Source: Thalassotalea sp. 42_200_T64 (lineage in GTDB: Bacteria > Pseudomonadota > Gammaproteobacteria > Enterobacterales > Alteromonadaceae). From it: DNA of 64,000 nucleotides. A program made the position numbers and the translations under genes. Positions 34,424-42,933 of the stretch are shown here, one piece after another. The DNA is taken from NCBI GenBank assembly GCA_002162925.1, contig MABC01000074.1:1-64000 (forward strand). Reading direction: 5' to 3'. The notes under the pieces are model-generated. The model was not told the DNA's origin, did no database searches, and was given only the letters and a program-made list of their open reading frames with translations. Every line of letters begins with the position of its first letter. The first letter of the stretch is position 1.

Positions 34424-35029
34424 ATGAGATATATCATTTCATTTGGTTTGGCCATAGGCGTTACCTTTTTGCTGTTGTGGGGCATGCAAACCTTGATCGC
34501 AGGAGGTAACGATGCCATGAGTGAGCCACCTCGCGGCCGGGTGCTTGATTTTATTCGCTTAAAGCAAGACGAAGCAATAGTGAAAAAAGACAGAAAGCCA
34601 GCGAAACCACAGCAACCGAGGACGCCGCCGCCGCAAAATATGCAACCGCAAATTGCTAAGGCAAACCCTAATGCAAGCGCCAGTAACAACAGTTTTGCCG
34701 CCGATATTCAAGCCGATCTGTCGATAGGCAATGGTTTACGCCTTGGCAGTAGTGACGGTGAATATTTACCGATTGTTAAGGTTGCCCCTATTTACCCACG
34801 ACGCGCACAATCACGCGGTATCCAGGGCTACGTTATCGTTGAATTTACGGTAACGGCAAATGGCTCGGTACGAGACCCTGTGGTGATAAAGGCAGTGCCT
34901 GAGAATATTTTTGATCGCGCGGCAATGGCAGCGACGTTGAAATTTAAGTACAAGCCCAGGGTTATTGATGGCGTGCCACAAGAAGTGGCAGGCGTACAAA
35001 ACAAAATCACATTCCAGATTGATGGTTAG
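34424..35029 (+). CDS. TonB-like energy transducer
   Basis: 201 aa. One N-terminal membrane helix (IISFGLAIGVTFLLLWGMQTL), a proline-rich spacer (PAKPQQPRTPPPQ) much shorter than in E. coli TonB, and the C-terminal domain with YPRRAQSRGIQGYVIVEFTV, IFDRAAMAATLKFKYKPRV and a final ITFQI strand. Contacts the TonB box of the receptor at 27891 or others. The short spacer suggests that DUF3450 and the extended ExbB help to span the periplasm. Nine bases before the TPR gene. Confidence 0.92.
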   Translation: MRYIISFGLAIGVTFLLLWGMQTLIAGGNDAMSEPPRGRVLDFIRLKQDEAIVKKDRKPAKPQQPRTPPPQNMQPQIAKANPNASASNNSFAADIQADLSIGNGLRLGSSDGEYLPIVKVAPIYPRRAQSRGIQGYVIVEFTVTANGSVRDPVVIKAVPENIFDRAAMAATLKFKYKPRVIDGVPQEVAGVQNKITFQIDG

Positions 35030-35037
35030 GAGGTTTC

Positions 35038-36387
35038 ATGAGCAAAAAAACGACCCCAAGATACAACAATGTATTGACTAAAGTGCTGCTATTACCGAGC
35101 GTAGCGTTAACATTATTGTTTGCCTCGAATAATATCTTTACTGGCAATACGGCACTGTTTAATCGCGCATTGAGTGCCGAGTCGGTGACTCAAAAAACCA
35201 AAAAAGTGCCGGCGATGCGTGAGCGGGTGTATAGCCAATTAGCCCGGGCGCAACAAACTGCGGACGATGGTGATATTCAAGCTGGCCTTGCCATTTTAGA
35301 CGAAGTGAAGAAACGCCTGACAAGTTTAAACAGTTACGAACGCGCGATGTTATTCAACTTTTACGGTTTCATTCATTACGGCAACGATAATGTACTGGCA
35401 GCAATCAATGACTTTGAGCTGGTGGTAAAAGAAAAAGCAGGGATCAGTGATGTGCTCTATTTATCTACCCAGTTTTCATTGGCGCAGTTATTTATGCAGC
35501 AACAAGACTATGAAAAGTCTGAGCAAGCCTTGATTGCCTGGCAATCGGCTAACAACAAGGCGTTAACCGCTGCGCAACATGTGTTGTTTGCCCAAGTGTA
35601 TTTTCAGCAAAAAGATTTTATTAAATCGTTAATGGCAACCGATAATGCCATTAGGGAGCAACACAAAAATGGCAAAGTCGCGAAAGAAAACTGGCTTATT
35701 TTAAAGCGTGCTGCACATTACGAATTGCAACAACCGGAACTGGTGACGGCAGTACTCGAAGATATGGTTCGCTTGTTTAATAAACCGCAGTATTGGTTAC
35801 AATTATCTAGAATGTATGGCGAAATTGGTGAAGAAAGTAAACAATTAGCGGTAATGGAAGCCGCTTTTCAGGCCGGTTTTATTGAACAGCAAAACGATTT
35901 CATGACCTTGGCGCAATTGTATATTTATCATCAATTGCCATACAAGGGCGCGGTGTTAATGCAACAAGCAATGGATGCAGGCAGCTTAACGGTAAACGAA
36001 CGTCGTCTTGAGCTACTTGCCCAGGCCTATATGTTGGCCAAAGAGGAACACAAAGCGTTACCGGTGTTACAGCAGGCTTCAAAGATTAGCCAATCAGGTA
36101 AATTTGATGCGCAGTTGGCGCAACTCTATGTCAATTTAGAAATGTGGCAAAAAGCCATCGTTTCGGCAGAACAAGCATTAGCGCGCGGCAATATTGACAA
36201 CCCGGGTGATATGCATTTAGCGCAGGGGATGAGCTACTTTAATTTGAAAAGTTTTGAGCAATCACTGATCGCCTTTGAACATGCACAAAGCATTGAAAAG
36301 TCAGCGAACACGGCCAAACAATGGCGCAGTTATGTGGAGCGTGAACAAGGTTACCAGATGCAACTGGCGCAGTTAACGGATAAATAA
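35038..36387 (+). CDS. TPR-repeat protein of the TonB operon
   Basis: 449 aa. N-terminal hydrophobic segment (VLLLPSVALTLLFASNNIF) as anchor or signal, followed by about nine helical TPR-like repeats (AQLYVNLEMWQKAIVSAEQALARG and AQGMSYFNLKSFEQSLIAFEHAQ are clear examples). Such TPR proteins end DUF3450-type TonB operons and are needed for TonB2 function in Vibrio (TtpC-associated systems). AGGAGG lies just before ATG 35038, the strongest ribosome binding site of the operon. Confidence 0.85.
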   Translation: MSKKTTPRYNNVLTKVLLLPSVALTLLFASNNIFTGNTALFNRALSAESVTQKTKKVPAMRERVYSQLARAQQTADDGDIQAGLAILDEVKKRLTSLNSYERAMLFNFYGFIHYGNDNVLAAINDFELVVKEKAGISDVLYLSTQFSLAQLFMQQQDYEKSEQALIAWQSANNKALTAAQHVLFAQVYFQQKDFIKSLMATDNAIREQHKNGKVAKENWLILKRAAHYELQQPELVTAVLEDMVRLFNKPQYWLQLSRMYGEIGEESKQLAVMEAAFQAGFIEQQNDFMTLAQLYIYHQLPYKGAVLMQQAMDAGSLTVNERRLELLAQAYMLAKEEHKALPVLQQASKISQSGKFDAQLAQLYVNLEMWQKAIVSAEQALARGNIDNPGDMHLAQGMSYFNLKSFEQSLIAFEHAQSIEKSANTAKQWRSYVEREQGYQMQLAQLTDK

Positions 36388-36421
36388 ATAATCTTATAGA
36401 TTATGTATAGGCAGAATAAAG

Positions 36422-36450
36422 CCGGTAAACACTTTGTTTACCGGTTTTAT
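36422..36450. terminator. Bidirectional terminator
   Basis: CCGGTAAAC (36422-36430), ACTTT loop, GTTTACCGG (36436-36444), followed by TTTTAT; in the other direction AATAAAGC gives a short T tract. It serves the TonB operon and the convergent M13 peptidase. Confidence 0.9.
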
Positions 36451-36465
36451 TCATGTTAAAGCTCT

Positions 36466-38514
36466 TTACCAGATTTTTACTCGTTGCTCAGGAGCAAGAT
36501 AGAGTTTTTCATCGGTTGCTACATCGAATGCGGTGTAAAATTCGGGTACATTTCGCACCGTGCCATTGACTCTAAATTTTGCCGGCGAGTGCGGGTTAGT
36601 GCCAACCAATTGGCGTAACAGTTCTTCACGAAATACACCTCGCCATACTTGGCCAAAGCCGATTAATACCCGTTGCTCGCCAGTATAACCATCAAGCACA
36701 GGTGCCGGTTCGCCGTTCAATGACATTTTATAGGCTTTCATGCCGATACTCAGGCCGCCTAAGTCACCAATATTTTCACCCAAAGTAAAGGTACCATTTA
36801 CGTTTAAATCTGGAAATACTTTAAAGGCATCGTATTGGGCTACCAGGGCGTTGGTGCGATTTTTAAACTCGGCCTTGTCTTTGTCGGTCCACCAGTTTCG
36901 CAATACCCCATCACCGTCAAAGGTGGAGCCGGCATCGTCAAAACCATGGCCAATTTCATGGCCGATAACCGCACCAATGGCACCATAATTCACCGCATCT
37001 TCGGCATTCATGTCAAAAAATGGTGGTTGTAAAATTCCTGCCGGAAAGACAATCTCATTCAATGGCGGGTTGTAATAGGCATTAATGGTTTGTGGATTCA
37101 TCCCCCATTCGGTTTTGTCTACCGTACCGCTTTGGCGGTCAAGGTTTTGCTGATAAGCCACCAGTGCCGCACGTTCGATATTACCGAAGTAATCATCGGC
37201 GTTGATCGCTAACTTGGAGTAATCTTTCCATTTATCCGGGTAACCAATTTTAGGGGTAAATTTAGACAGTTTATCCAAGGCCTGAAGTTTGGTTTCTGCT
37301 GTCATCCAATCAAGTTCATTGATGCTTTGCTCATAGGCTTTAAATAAATTATTCACCATGGTTAACATCCGAGCTTTTGCTGCCGGTGGAAAATGACGTT
37401 TTACGTACACTTCGCCAATGACTTCGCCTAAAGTTGCATTAACCACAGCCACGCCACGACGCCACATCGGTTGTTGTTCTTTTGCGCCCCATAAGGTCTT
37501 GGTATTAAAATCAAAATTTTCTTGATCAATTGCTGCGGTTAAACGCGAACCATTGGCGCTTAATGCGCGCCATTTTAAGTACACTTTCCAACTGTCCAGT
37601 GGCGTGTTCCTGATCACCTTGTTTAAGTTTTTCATGTAATCGAGTTGCGTGATCACCAGACCATCAATATCGTTAACACCGGCGGCAGTTAAGTAACGAT
37701 GCCAGTCAAAACCTGCCATTATGCTGGTTAGCTCGCTCAGTGGTACTTTGTTGTAGAGTGCCACCATGTCGCGGGTTTTTTCTTTTTCAAGGTGATAACC
37801 GGCGAGAGCCGTTTCGATAGAAAAAATGGTGTCTGCCGATTTCTTGCCTTCGTTGAGTCCGGCGAGTTTAAACATTTTTTCAATGTGACTGCGGTACTTG
37901 GCGCGAATACTTAGCGATTTTTCATCGTCTTTGAAGTAGTACTCTTTGTCAGGTAAGCCTAAACCTGCTTGCCAGGTGTAGATCATATAAGTGCTAGGAC
38001 TTTTTAAATCAACGTATTGGCCTAAGGCAAACGGTGAGTTATAGCCGCGCTTATTGGCTTCAGCAAAATACACCGCAAGCTCCGAATAATCGTTGATGCC
38101 ACTGATCGCAGAAAATTCAACATCTAATGGTGTTACACCAAGGGAATTACGCTTTTCCATGTCTAAGTAGGAATTATATAAATCGCCAACTTTTTGCTCG
38201 TTACTGCCTTTGGCAAACGTGCCGGTAGAAGATTCTTCGATGATTTTTTTCACATTATCTTGTGAAGCATCTCTAAGTTGTACCCAAACACCGGCACTGG
38301 TTTTGTCATCGGCGATGGTGGCGGTAGACATCCATTTACCGTTAACAAATTGGTTGAAATCGTCACCAGGGTTAACACTAGTGTCTATGTTGGCGAGGAT
38401 CACGCCGGAATTTTGAGCGGTTTGTTTGACCGCTATATTTTCACTACTTGGCTCGCCATTGGAGCAGGCATAAAGGCCCATTACCAATAATGATGGTATG
38501 AATATTTTTTTCAT
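36466..38514 (-). CDS. M13 family (neprilysin/PepO) zinc metallopeptidase lipoprotein
   Basis: 682 aa peptide-degrading metallopeptidase. Lipoprotein signal KKIFIPSLLVMGLYAC, so it is anchored in a membrane facing the periplasm or surface. Zinc site: GHEIGHGFDDAGS with H519, E520 and H523, and the third ligand E580 in GENIGDLGG. NAYYNPPLNEIVFPAGIL is the substrate-binding motif before it, and the C-terminus PEQRVKIW matches the family end. Normal length. Single gene, convergent with the TonB operon. Confidence 0.94.
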   Translation of the reverse strand: MKKIFIPSLLVMGLYACSNGEPSSENIAVKQTAQNSGVILANIDTSVNPGDDFNQFVNGKWMSTATIADDKTSAGVWVQLRDASQDNVKKIIEESSTGTFAKGSNEQKVGDLYNSYLDMEKRNSLGVTPLDVEFSAISGINDYSELAVYFAEANKRGYNSPFALGQYVDLKSPSTYMIYTWQAGLGLPDKEYYFKDDEKSLSIRAKYRSHIEKMFKLAGLNEGKKSADTIFSIETALAGYHLEKEKTRDMVALYNKVPLSELTSIMAGFDWHRYLTAAGVNDIDGLVITQLDYMKNLNKVIRNTPLDSWKVYLKWRALSANGSRLTAAIDQENFDFNTKTLWGAKEQQPMWRRGVAVVNATLGEVIGEVYVKRHFPPAAKARMLTMVNNLFKAYEQSINELDWMTAETKLQALDKLSKFTPKIGYPDKWKDYSKLAINADDYFGNIERAALVAYQQNLDRQSGTVDKTEWGMNPQTINAYYNPPLNEIVFPAGILQPPFFDMNAEDAVNYGAIGAVIGHEIGHGFDDAGSTFDGDGVLRNWWTDKDKAEFKNRTNALVAQYDAFKVFPDLNVNGTFTLGENIGDLGGLSIGMKAYKMSLNGEPAPVLDGYTGEQRVLIGFGQVWRGVFREELLRQLVGTNPHSPAKFRVNGTVRNVPEFYTAFDVATDEKLYLAPEQRVKIW

Positions 38515-38704
38515 TGAATTGTCCTGGAATATTGTTGCACCCGAAAGTACTAAATTTAATTATTATTTTATTTTTGTAACTTACCCAATATAGCGGAAAA
38601 CTCATTGAGATCCAGTTGCAGAGATACTTCATTACAATTTTGTTCCTGCTGAGGTAAACTTACCTTACTGTCAACAACTATGGCCAACAACTGTGAGCAA
38701 GACC

Positions 38705-39505
38705 ATGACGCAACTCCCCACTTTAATCGATTCTACTTTTCACCTTGAAAATAACATTGTTACCTTAACCTTCAATCGTCACGACGTAAGAAATGCCTTA
38801 ACCGGTACCCAAATTGCGGATGATATTGTCAACACCGTCGACTGGATTAATAAAAATAAAGACATTGCGGTATTAATTATTACCGCGTCAGGCTCGGCGT
38901 TTTCCTCAGGTGGCAACATTAAAGATATGGCGAACCGGGCAGGGGGTTTTGCCGGAGATGTCAGTGAATTAGAACGTCGCTATCGCCAGGGCATTCAACG
39001 GATACCCTTAGCGATACAAAAATGTGAAGTGCCGGTGATTGCTGCAATCAACGGCCCGGCGATTGGCGGCGGCTTTGATATCTGCAATATGTGTGATTTA
39101 CGCATTGCTTCTAGCAAAGCCAAATTTGGCGAAACCTTCGTCAATTTAGGCATTATCCCCGGCGATGGTGGCGCCTGGTTCATGCAACGAATTATCGGCT
39201 ATCAAAAAGCAGCAGAGTTAACCTTTACCGGCAGAGTCATTGATGCCATTGAAGCGAAAGAAATCGGTTTATTGTTAGATGTGGTAGAGCCTGATGAGTT
39301 GTTGGCTAGGGCAAATCAACTGGCGCAAGAAATTGCCAGTAAACCCACCGCATCGTTACGCTTAACCAAACGATTAATGAAAATGGCACAACGCACTGAG
39401 CTGCCCGATTTCTTAGATATTTGTGCGGTAATGCAGGGCATGTGTCATAACAACCCCGAGCACCTGGATGCGGTAACTGAAATGCTGGCAAAGATAACGA
39501 AATAA
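38705..39505 (+). CDS. Enoyl-CoA hydratase/isomerase (crotonase family)
   Basis: 266 aa from ATG 38705; an in-frame GTG at 38693 is an alternative with no better ribosome binding site. Crotonase fold: RHDVRNALTGTQIADDIV, oxyanion-hole SGSAFSSGGNIKDMA and AAINGPAIGGGFDICNMCDLRIAS. The FGETFVNLGIIPGDGG segment holds the first catalytic Glu position (E of GETF) and an Asp (PGDGG) rather than the second Glu seen in classical hydratases, so the exact reaction (hydratase, isomerase or another acyl-CoA lyase) is open. Probably fatty or branched acyl-CoA degradation. No partner genes nearby. Confidence 0.85.
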   Translation: MTQLPTLIDSTFHLENNIVTLTFNRHDVRNALTGTQIADDIVNTVDWINKNKDIAVLIITASGSAFSSGGNIKDMANRAGGFAGDVSELERRYRQGIQRIPLAIQKCEVPVIAAINGPAIGGGFDICNMCDLRIASSKAKFGETFVNLGIIPGDGGAWFMQRIIGYQKAAELTFTGRVIDAIEAKEIGLLLDVVEPDELLARANQLAQEIASKPTASLRLTKRLMKMAQRTELPDFLDICAVMQGMCHNNPEHLDAVTEMLAKITK

Positions 39506-39517
39506 CGAAATAAAATA

Positions 39518-39546
39518 ATGCCGTTGTAATGAATTCACAACGGCAT
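39518..39546. terminator. Hairpin between crotonase and ettA
   Basis: ATGCCGTTGT (39518-39527) and ACAACGGCAT (39537-39546), 10 bp perfect stem. The T tract is interrupted (GTATGATTTT), so termination is likely but not typical. Confidence 0.6.
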
Positions 39547-39556
39547 GTATGATTTT

Positions 39557-39626
39557 CCTAGTTCCTAGTTCCTAGTTCCTAGTTCCTAGTTCCTAGTTCC
39601 TAGTTCCTAGTTCCTAGTTCCTAGTT
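39557..39626. repeat. Ten perfect copies of the heptamer CCTAGTT
   Basis: Exactly 10 x 7 bp without a mismatch. The last two bases belong to the TAA stop codon of ettA (TTA at 39625-39627 on the plus strand). Non-coding otherwise. Perfect arrays of this kind slip easily, so copy number should vary. Confidence 0.97.
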
Positions 39627-41301
39627 ACTTAGTCATACGCTTGTACTTAATCCGATGTGGCTCAATCGCTGCTGGCCCTAACGTTTTCTTCAACCATTCT
39701 TCATATTCGGTAAAGTTACCTTCAAAGAAATTCACTTGCCCTTCATCTCGGTAATCGATGATATGGGTGGCAATTCTATCTAAGAACCAACGGTCATGGG
39801 AAATAACCAAGGCGCAACCCGGGAATTCTAAAATCGCTTCTTCAAGCGCACGTAGTGTTTCAATATCCAAATCATTGGTTGGTTCATCGAGAAGTAATAC
39901 ATTACCGCCAGTTTTCACTAGCTTGGCTAAATGCACACGGTTACGTTCACCACCCGATAATTGGCCGATCACTTTTTGTTGATCTATACCTTTAAAGTTG
40001 AAACGACTTACGTAAGCACGCGCAGGAATTTCATAAGTACCAATTTGAATGATCTCGTTACCTTCCGATATTTCCTGATAAACCGTTTTGCTATCATCCA
40101 TATCGTCACGAAATTGATCCACGGATGCAAGTTGAACGGTATCACCAACGGTAACTGAGCCAGAATCTGGTGTTTCGGTGCCAGACAGCATTTTAAATAA
40201 TGTCGATTTACCGGCACCGTTCGGTCCGATAATGCCCACAATGGCACCTTTTGGCATTGAGAAACTTAAATCATCAATCAAAACACGGTCGCCATAAGAT
40301 TTCGTTAAGTTTTCCACATCGATAACTTTATCGCCAAGACGCGGTCCTGGTGGAATGTAAAGCTCATTAGTCTCATTACGTTTTTGATGTTCATTACTCG
40401 ATAATTCTTCAAAACGCGCCATCCGCGCTTTTGATTTAGCCTGACGACCTTTCGGGTTTGAACGTACCCAGTCAAGTTCGTGCTTAATGGTTTTTGCTAG
40501 TGCATTTTCGGTACGTTTTTCTTGTTCAAGTCGAGCATCTTTTTGCTCAAGCCAATTGGTATAGTTACCTTCATATGGAATACCATGGCCACGGTCTAGC
40601 TCTAATATCCAGCCAGCAACATTATCAAGGAAATATCTATCATGGGTAATAGCCACGACAGTTCCTGGGTAGTCATGCAAAAAGCGCTCTAACCAAGCTA
40701 CCGATTCAGCATCCAAGTGGTTGGTTGGCTCATCGAGCAATAACATGTCGGGTTTTTCAAGTAACAAACGACATAACGCGACGCGTCGACGTTCACCACC
40801 CGATAATACTTTGATTTGTTGATCCCATTCCGGTAAACGCAGCGCATCGGCAGCACGTTCAAGCACGTTGTCAATGTTATGGCCGTCTTGGGTTTCGATA
40901 ATCGCTTCTAGTTCGCCTTGCTCTTTGGCCAGGGCATCAAAATCGGCACCTTCTTCCGCGTATTCCATATATACGGCGTCTAAGCGGGCAAGGGCGTTTT
41001 TTACTTCACTGACCGCTTGTTCTACACATTCGCGTACTGTGGCTTCTTCATCGAGTTTTGGCTCTTGTTCTAAATAACCAATTTTAGTGCCAGCAAGAGC
41101 TTTTGCCTCGCCCTCAAATTCGGTATCAACCCCTGCCATAATGCGCAGCAATGTTGATTTACCCGAACCGTTTAAACCTAAAACGCCAATTTTGGCGCCA
41201 GGAAAGAAGGATAATGATATGTCTTTTAAAATGGTACGCTTTGGTGGAACCACTTTTGAAACTCGGTTCATCGAGTAAATAAATTTGTCAGGCAATGCCA
41301 T
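39625..41301 (-). CDS. ettA: Energy-dependent translational throttle protein EttA (ABC-F)
   Basis: 558 aa cytosolic ABC-F ATPase that binds the ribosomal E site and couples the first peptide bonds to the ATP/ADP ratio. Two ABC domains: Walker A GLNGSGKST and GPNGAGKST; signatures LSGGERRR and LSGGERNR; Walker B MLLLDEPTNHLD and VLLLDEPTNDLD. The EttA arm insertion lies in domain 1 (VKNALARLDAVYMEYAEEGADFDAL) and the linker KGRQAKSKARMARFEEL is present; the C-terminus RIKYKRMTK is typical. Its 3' end is bordered by the heptamer array, so a slip of the array could alter the stop context. Single gene. Confidence 0.95.
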   Translation of the reverse strand: MALPDKFIYSMNRVSKVVPPKRTILKDISLSFFPGAKIGVLGLNGSGKSTLLRIMAGVDTEFEGEAKALAGTKIGYLEQEPKLDEEATVRECVEQAVSEVKNALARLDAVYMEYAEEGADFDALAKEQGELEAIIETQDGHNIDNVLERAADALRLPEWDQQIKVLSGGERRRVALCRLLLEKPDMLLLDEPTNHLDAESVAWLERFLHDYPGTVVAITHDRYFLDNVAGWILELDRGHGIPYEGNYTNWLEQKDARLEQEKRTENALAKTIKHELDWVRSNPKGRQAKSKARMARFEELSSNEHQKRNETNELYIPPGPRLGDKVIDVENLTKSYGDRVLIDDLSFSMPKGAIVGIIGPNGAGKSTLFKMLSGTETPDSGSVTVGDTVQLASVDQFRDDMDDSKTVYQEISEGNEIIQIGTYEIPARAYVSRFNFKGIDQQKVIGQLSGGERNRVHLAKLVKTGGNVLLLDEPTNDLDIETLRALEEAILEFPGCALVISHDRWFLDRIATHIIDYRDEGQVNFFEGNFTEYEEWLKKTLGPAAIEPHRIKYKRMTK

Positions 41302-41395
41302 GGGGGAACCTTTAAATGATGAAAAATTATATGGGGTTATTGTAGAGTGTCTATTGATGAACAGTCAACGGGTGAGGTGAGTTTAGATTACTCTG

Positions 41396-41638
41396 TTATA
41401 AGCCATTTGTTTCATTGATAACATCTTGTTCTCTCCGTAAATGTTTTTCAGGTGACATGCTCGCAGATAAAACACCGACGATAACAATGTCTTTATTCCG
41501 TCGTAGATAATAAATAATATGCTCTCTTAAAGGAAATCTAAAAGCATTTGGGGAGATTTCATCTATTGTGATACCAATATTAGGATTGTTAGCTAAATTT
41601 TGAAATTTTTGTAAGAGAGACTGCTTATAGAGTTGCCA
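41396..41638 (-). pseudogene. ParE/RelE-type toxin remnant, N-terminus lost
   Basis: The frame ...YKQSLLQKFQNLANNP, then NIGITIDEI, FRFPLREHIIYYLRRNKD, IVIVGVLSASMSPEKHL and ...NETNGL is the C-terminal two thirds of a ParE-like toxin (RFP-REHIIYYL and the VLxxxMxxxKHL end are diagnostic). Upstream it runs into TAA at 41639-41641 without a start codon. The ATG that overlaps the antitoxin stop (41653-41655) reads a different frame and stops after 20 codons. About 20-25 N-terminal residues are missing, so a deletion plus frameshift has killed it. Confidence 0.75.
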
Positions 41639-41654
41639 TTATTACTATTGCTCA

Positions 41655-41903
41655 TTAATCATATTTGCCAGAATCAATTTCATCAAAAAAATCTCCACCT
41701 TCAACTAAATCATCGGTGTCTATGTTAGTAAACCGAGATTTAACGATTTCCATTTTTAATGCTTCTATTTTTTTATACTCTTTTGAAGAAATAATCACAG
41801 CAACGGATGTGCCATTTTTAACTATTTCAACGGGCTCTGATTGCACGTTAATCAACATCTAACCAAACTTAGTTTTTGCTTCGTTAGTTGTTAGAGATAG
41901 CAT
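41655..41903 (-). pseudogene. Phd/YefM antitoxin with in-frame amber codon
   Basis: The real start is ATG 41903 with AGGAG six bases upstream. It reads MLSLTTNEAKTKFG, then TAG (41859-41861), then immediately ATG and LINVQSEPVEIVKNGTSVAV...SGKYD in the same frame. Relatives read NEAKxKFGELLDxVQ..EPV, so the TAG replaces a sense codon (CAG or GAG by one change). The second ATG could allow re-initiation of a 67 aa product lacking the DNA-binding N-terminus. With the toxin remnant it forms a dead module. Confidence 0.8.
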
Positions 41904-42051
41904 AATAGACTCCTAAAAAACAATAATTACCAGTGTAGTCGAATCGTTCGATGGGTTCAATGTGATTTTATATTGGCAATGTAAACTATATTTTTTATCT
42001 AATCATCAATCTATTCTGTTTTAAGCATTTACTGGTTGAGCTAGGCTTATT

Positions 42052-42696
42052 TTATTTTTTACCGGTAAAAACAATCATTTCGCTATTTTCTGACCACAAT
42101 GGATATTTCGCCATCACCTTGGTAAACATGGCGCTTTGCAAGTATCGATTAAGCCATCGCTTCACCTTGGGGTAGGGGGATTGTAGATACCATTGACGCT
42201 CTACTTTGGCAAATTGGCGAATAAAAGGCAGCAGCGCGATATCGGCTAAGCTTTCTTTGTCATTAATAATATAATCATGTTCGGTTAACCGTTGCTCTAA
42301 GTCTTTTACATAGACTTCGCACGCCTGTCGACACTCAGCCAGGTTGCTCTCGTGATATCGTTTGGCGCACTTATATTGCTCTAAACAGCTTTTAAATTGA
42401 TCATCGAATTGAGCAATTAAAGTAAGTGTTTCTGCAGAACCGCTATGTAGTAAGTCATCAGGATCACTTTCATTAAGTGCCCACAACATCACCTCTAAAC
42501 TTTCATCAATCACCTGCGCTGACGGCAATACCAAAGTAGGCACTGTGCCTTTCTGGGAGGCGGCTAACATTTCTTTCGGCTTATTGTTCAACACCACATC
42601 GCGTAATTCAATCGACAGTTTTGATTTGTATATTGCTAACCTGGCACGCATGGCAAAGGGGCAATTTCTTAAAGAATATAATACGGGTAATGTCAT
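42052..42696 (-). CDS. Glutathione S-transferase family protein
   Basis: 214 aa, thioredoxin-like N-domain (1-80) and helical C-domain. LYSLRNCPFAMRARLAI carries a CPF motif near residue 12, a Cys-type active site as in Omega/GrxB-like GSTs rather than Tyr or Ser. GTVPTLVLPSAQVIDESLEVM is the cis-Pro and glutathione Glu/Ser region. Likely a glutathione-dependent reductase or dehydroascorbate-type enzyme, cytoplasmic; substrate unknown. The start gives MTLPVLYSLRNCPF. Divergent from rlhA. Confidence 0.88.
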   Translation of the reverse strand: MTLPVLYSLRNCPFAMRARLAIYKSKLSIELRDVVLNNKPKEMLAASQKGTVPTLVLPSAQVIDESLEVMLWALNESDPDDLLHSGSAETLTLIAQFDDQFKSCLEQYKCAKRYHESNLAECRQACEVYVKDLEQRLTEHDYIINDKESLADIALLPFIRQFAKVERQWYLQSPYPKVKRWLNRYLQSAMFTKVMAKYPLWSENSEMIVFTGKK

Positions 42697-42933
42697 CAGG
42701 GCTTCTTGTTTATAAAAAGTTGCTTATATATAGCTTATGTAATTAGCTCTGCCTTTTCATGGCTTTACTGTTAATAAGCAATTTTGAATAAGCTCATTAA
42801 TGAATTAGCGTATTTTATCGCTATTCAGCAGTGAAATATACGGGTAAAATCCCCGCATTAAAATAAACTCACTTTGTTATTGGCTTAGTTATTAGCAAAG
42901 TTATTGGCTAAGTAACGATTATAAGTTGTATAA

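Noticed and set aside
39557-39626. CRISPR or iteron array
   Set aside because: A plain 7 bp tandem array with no spacers and no replication gene next to it.
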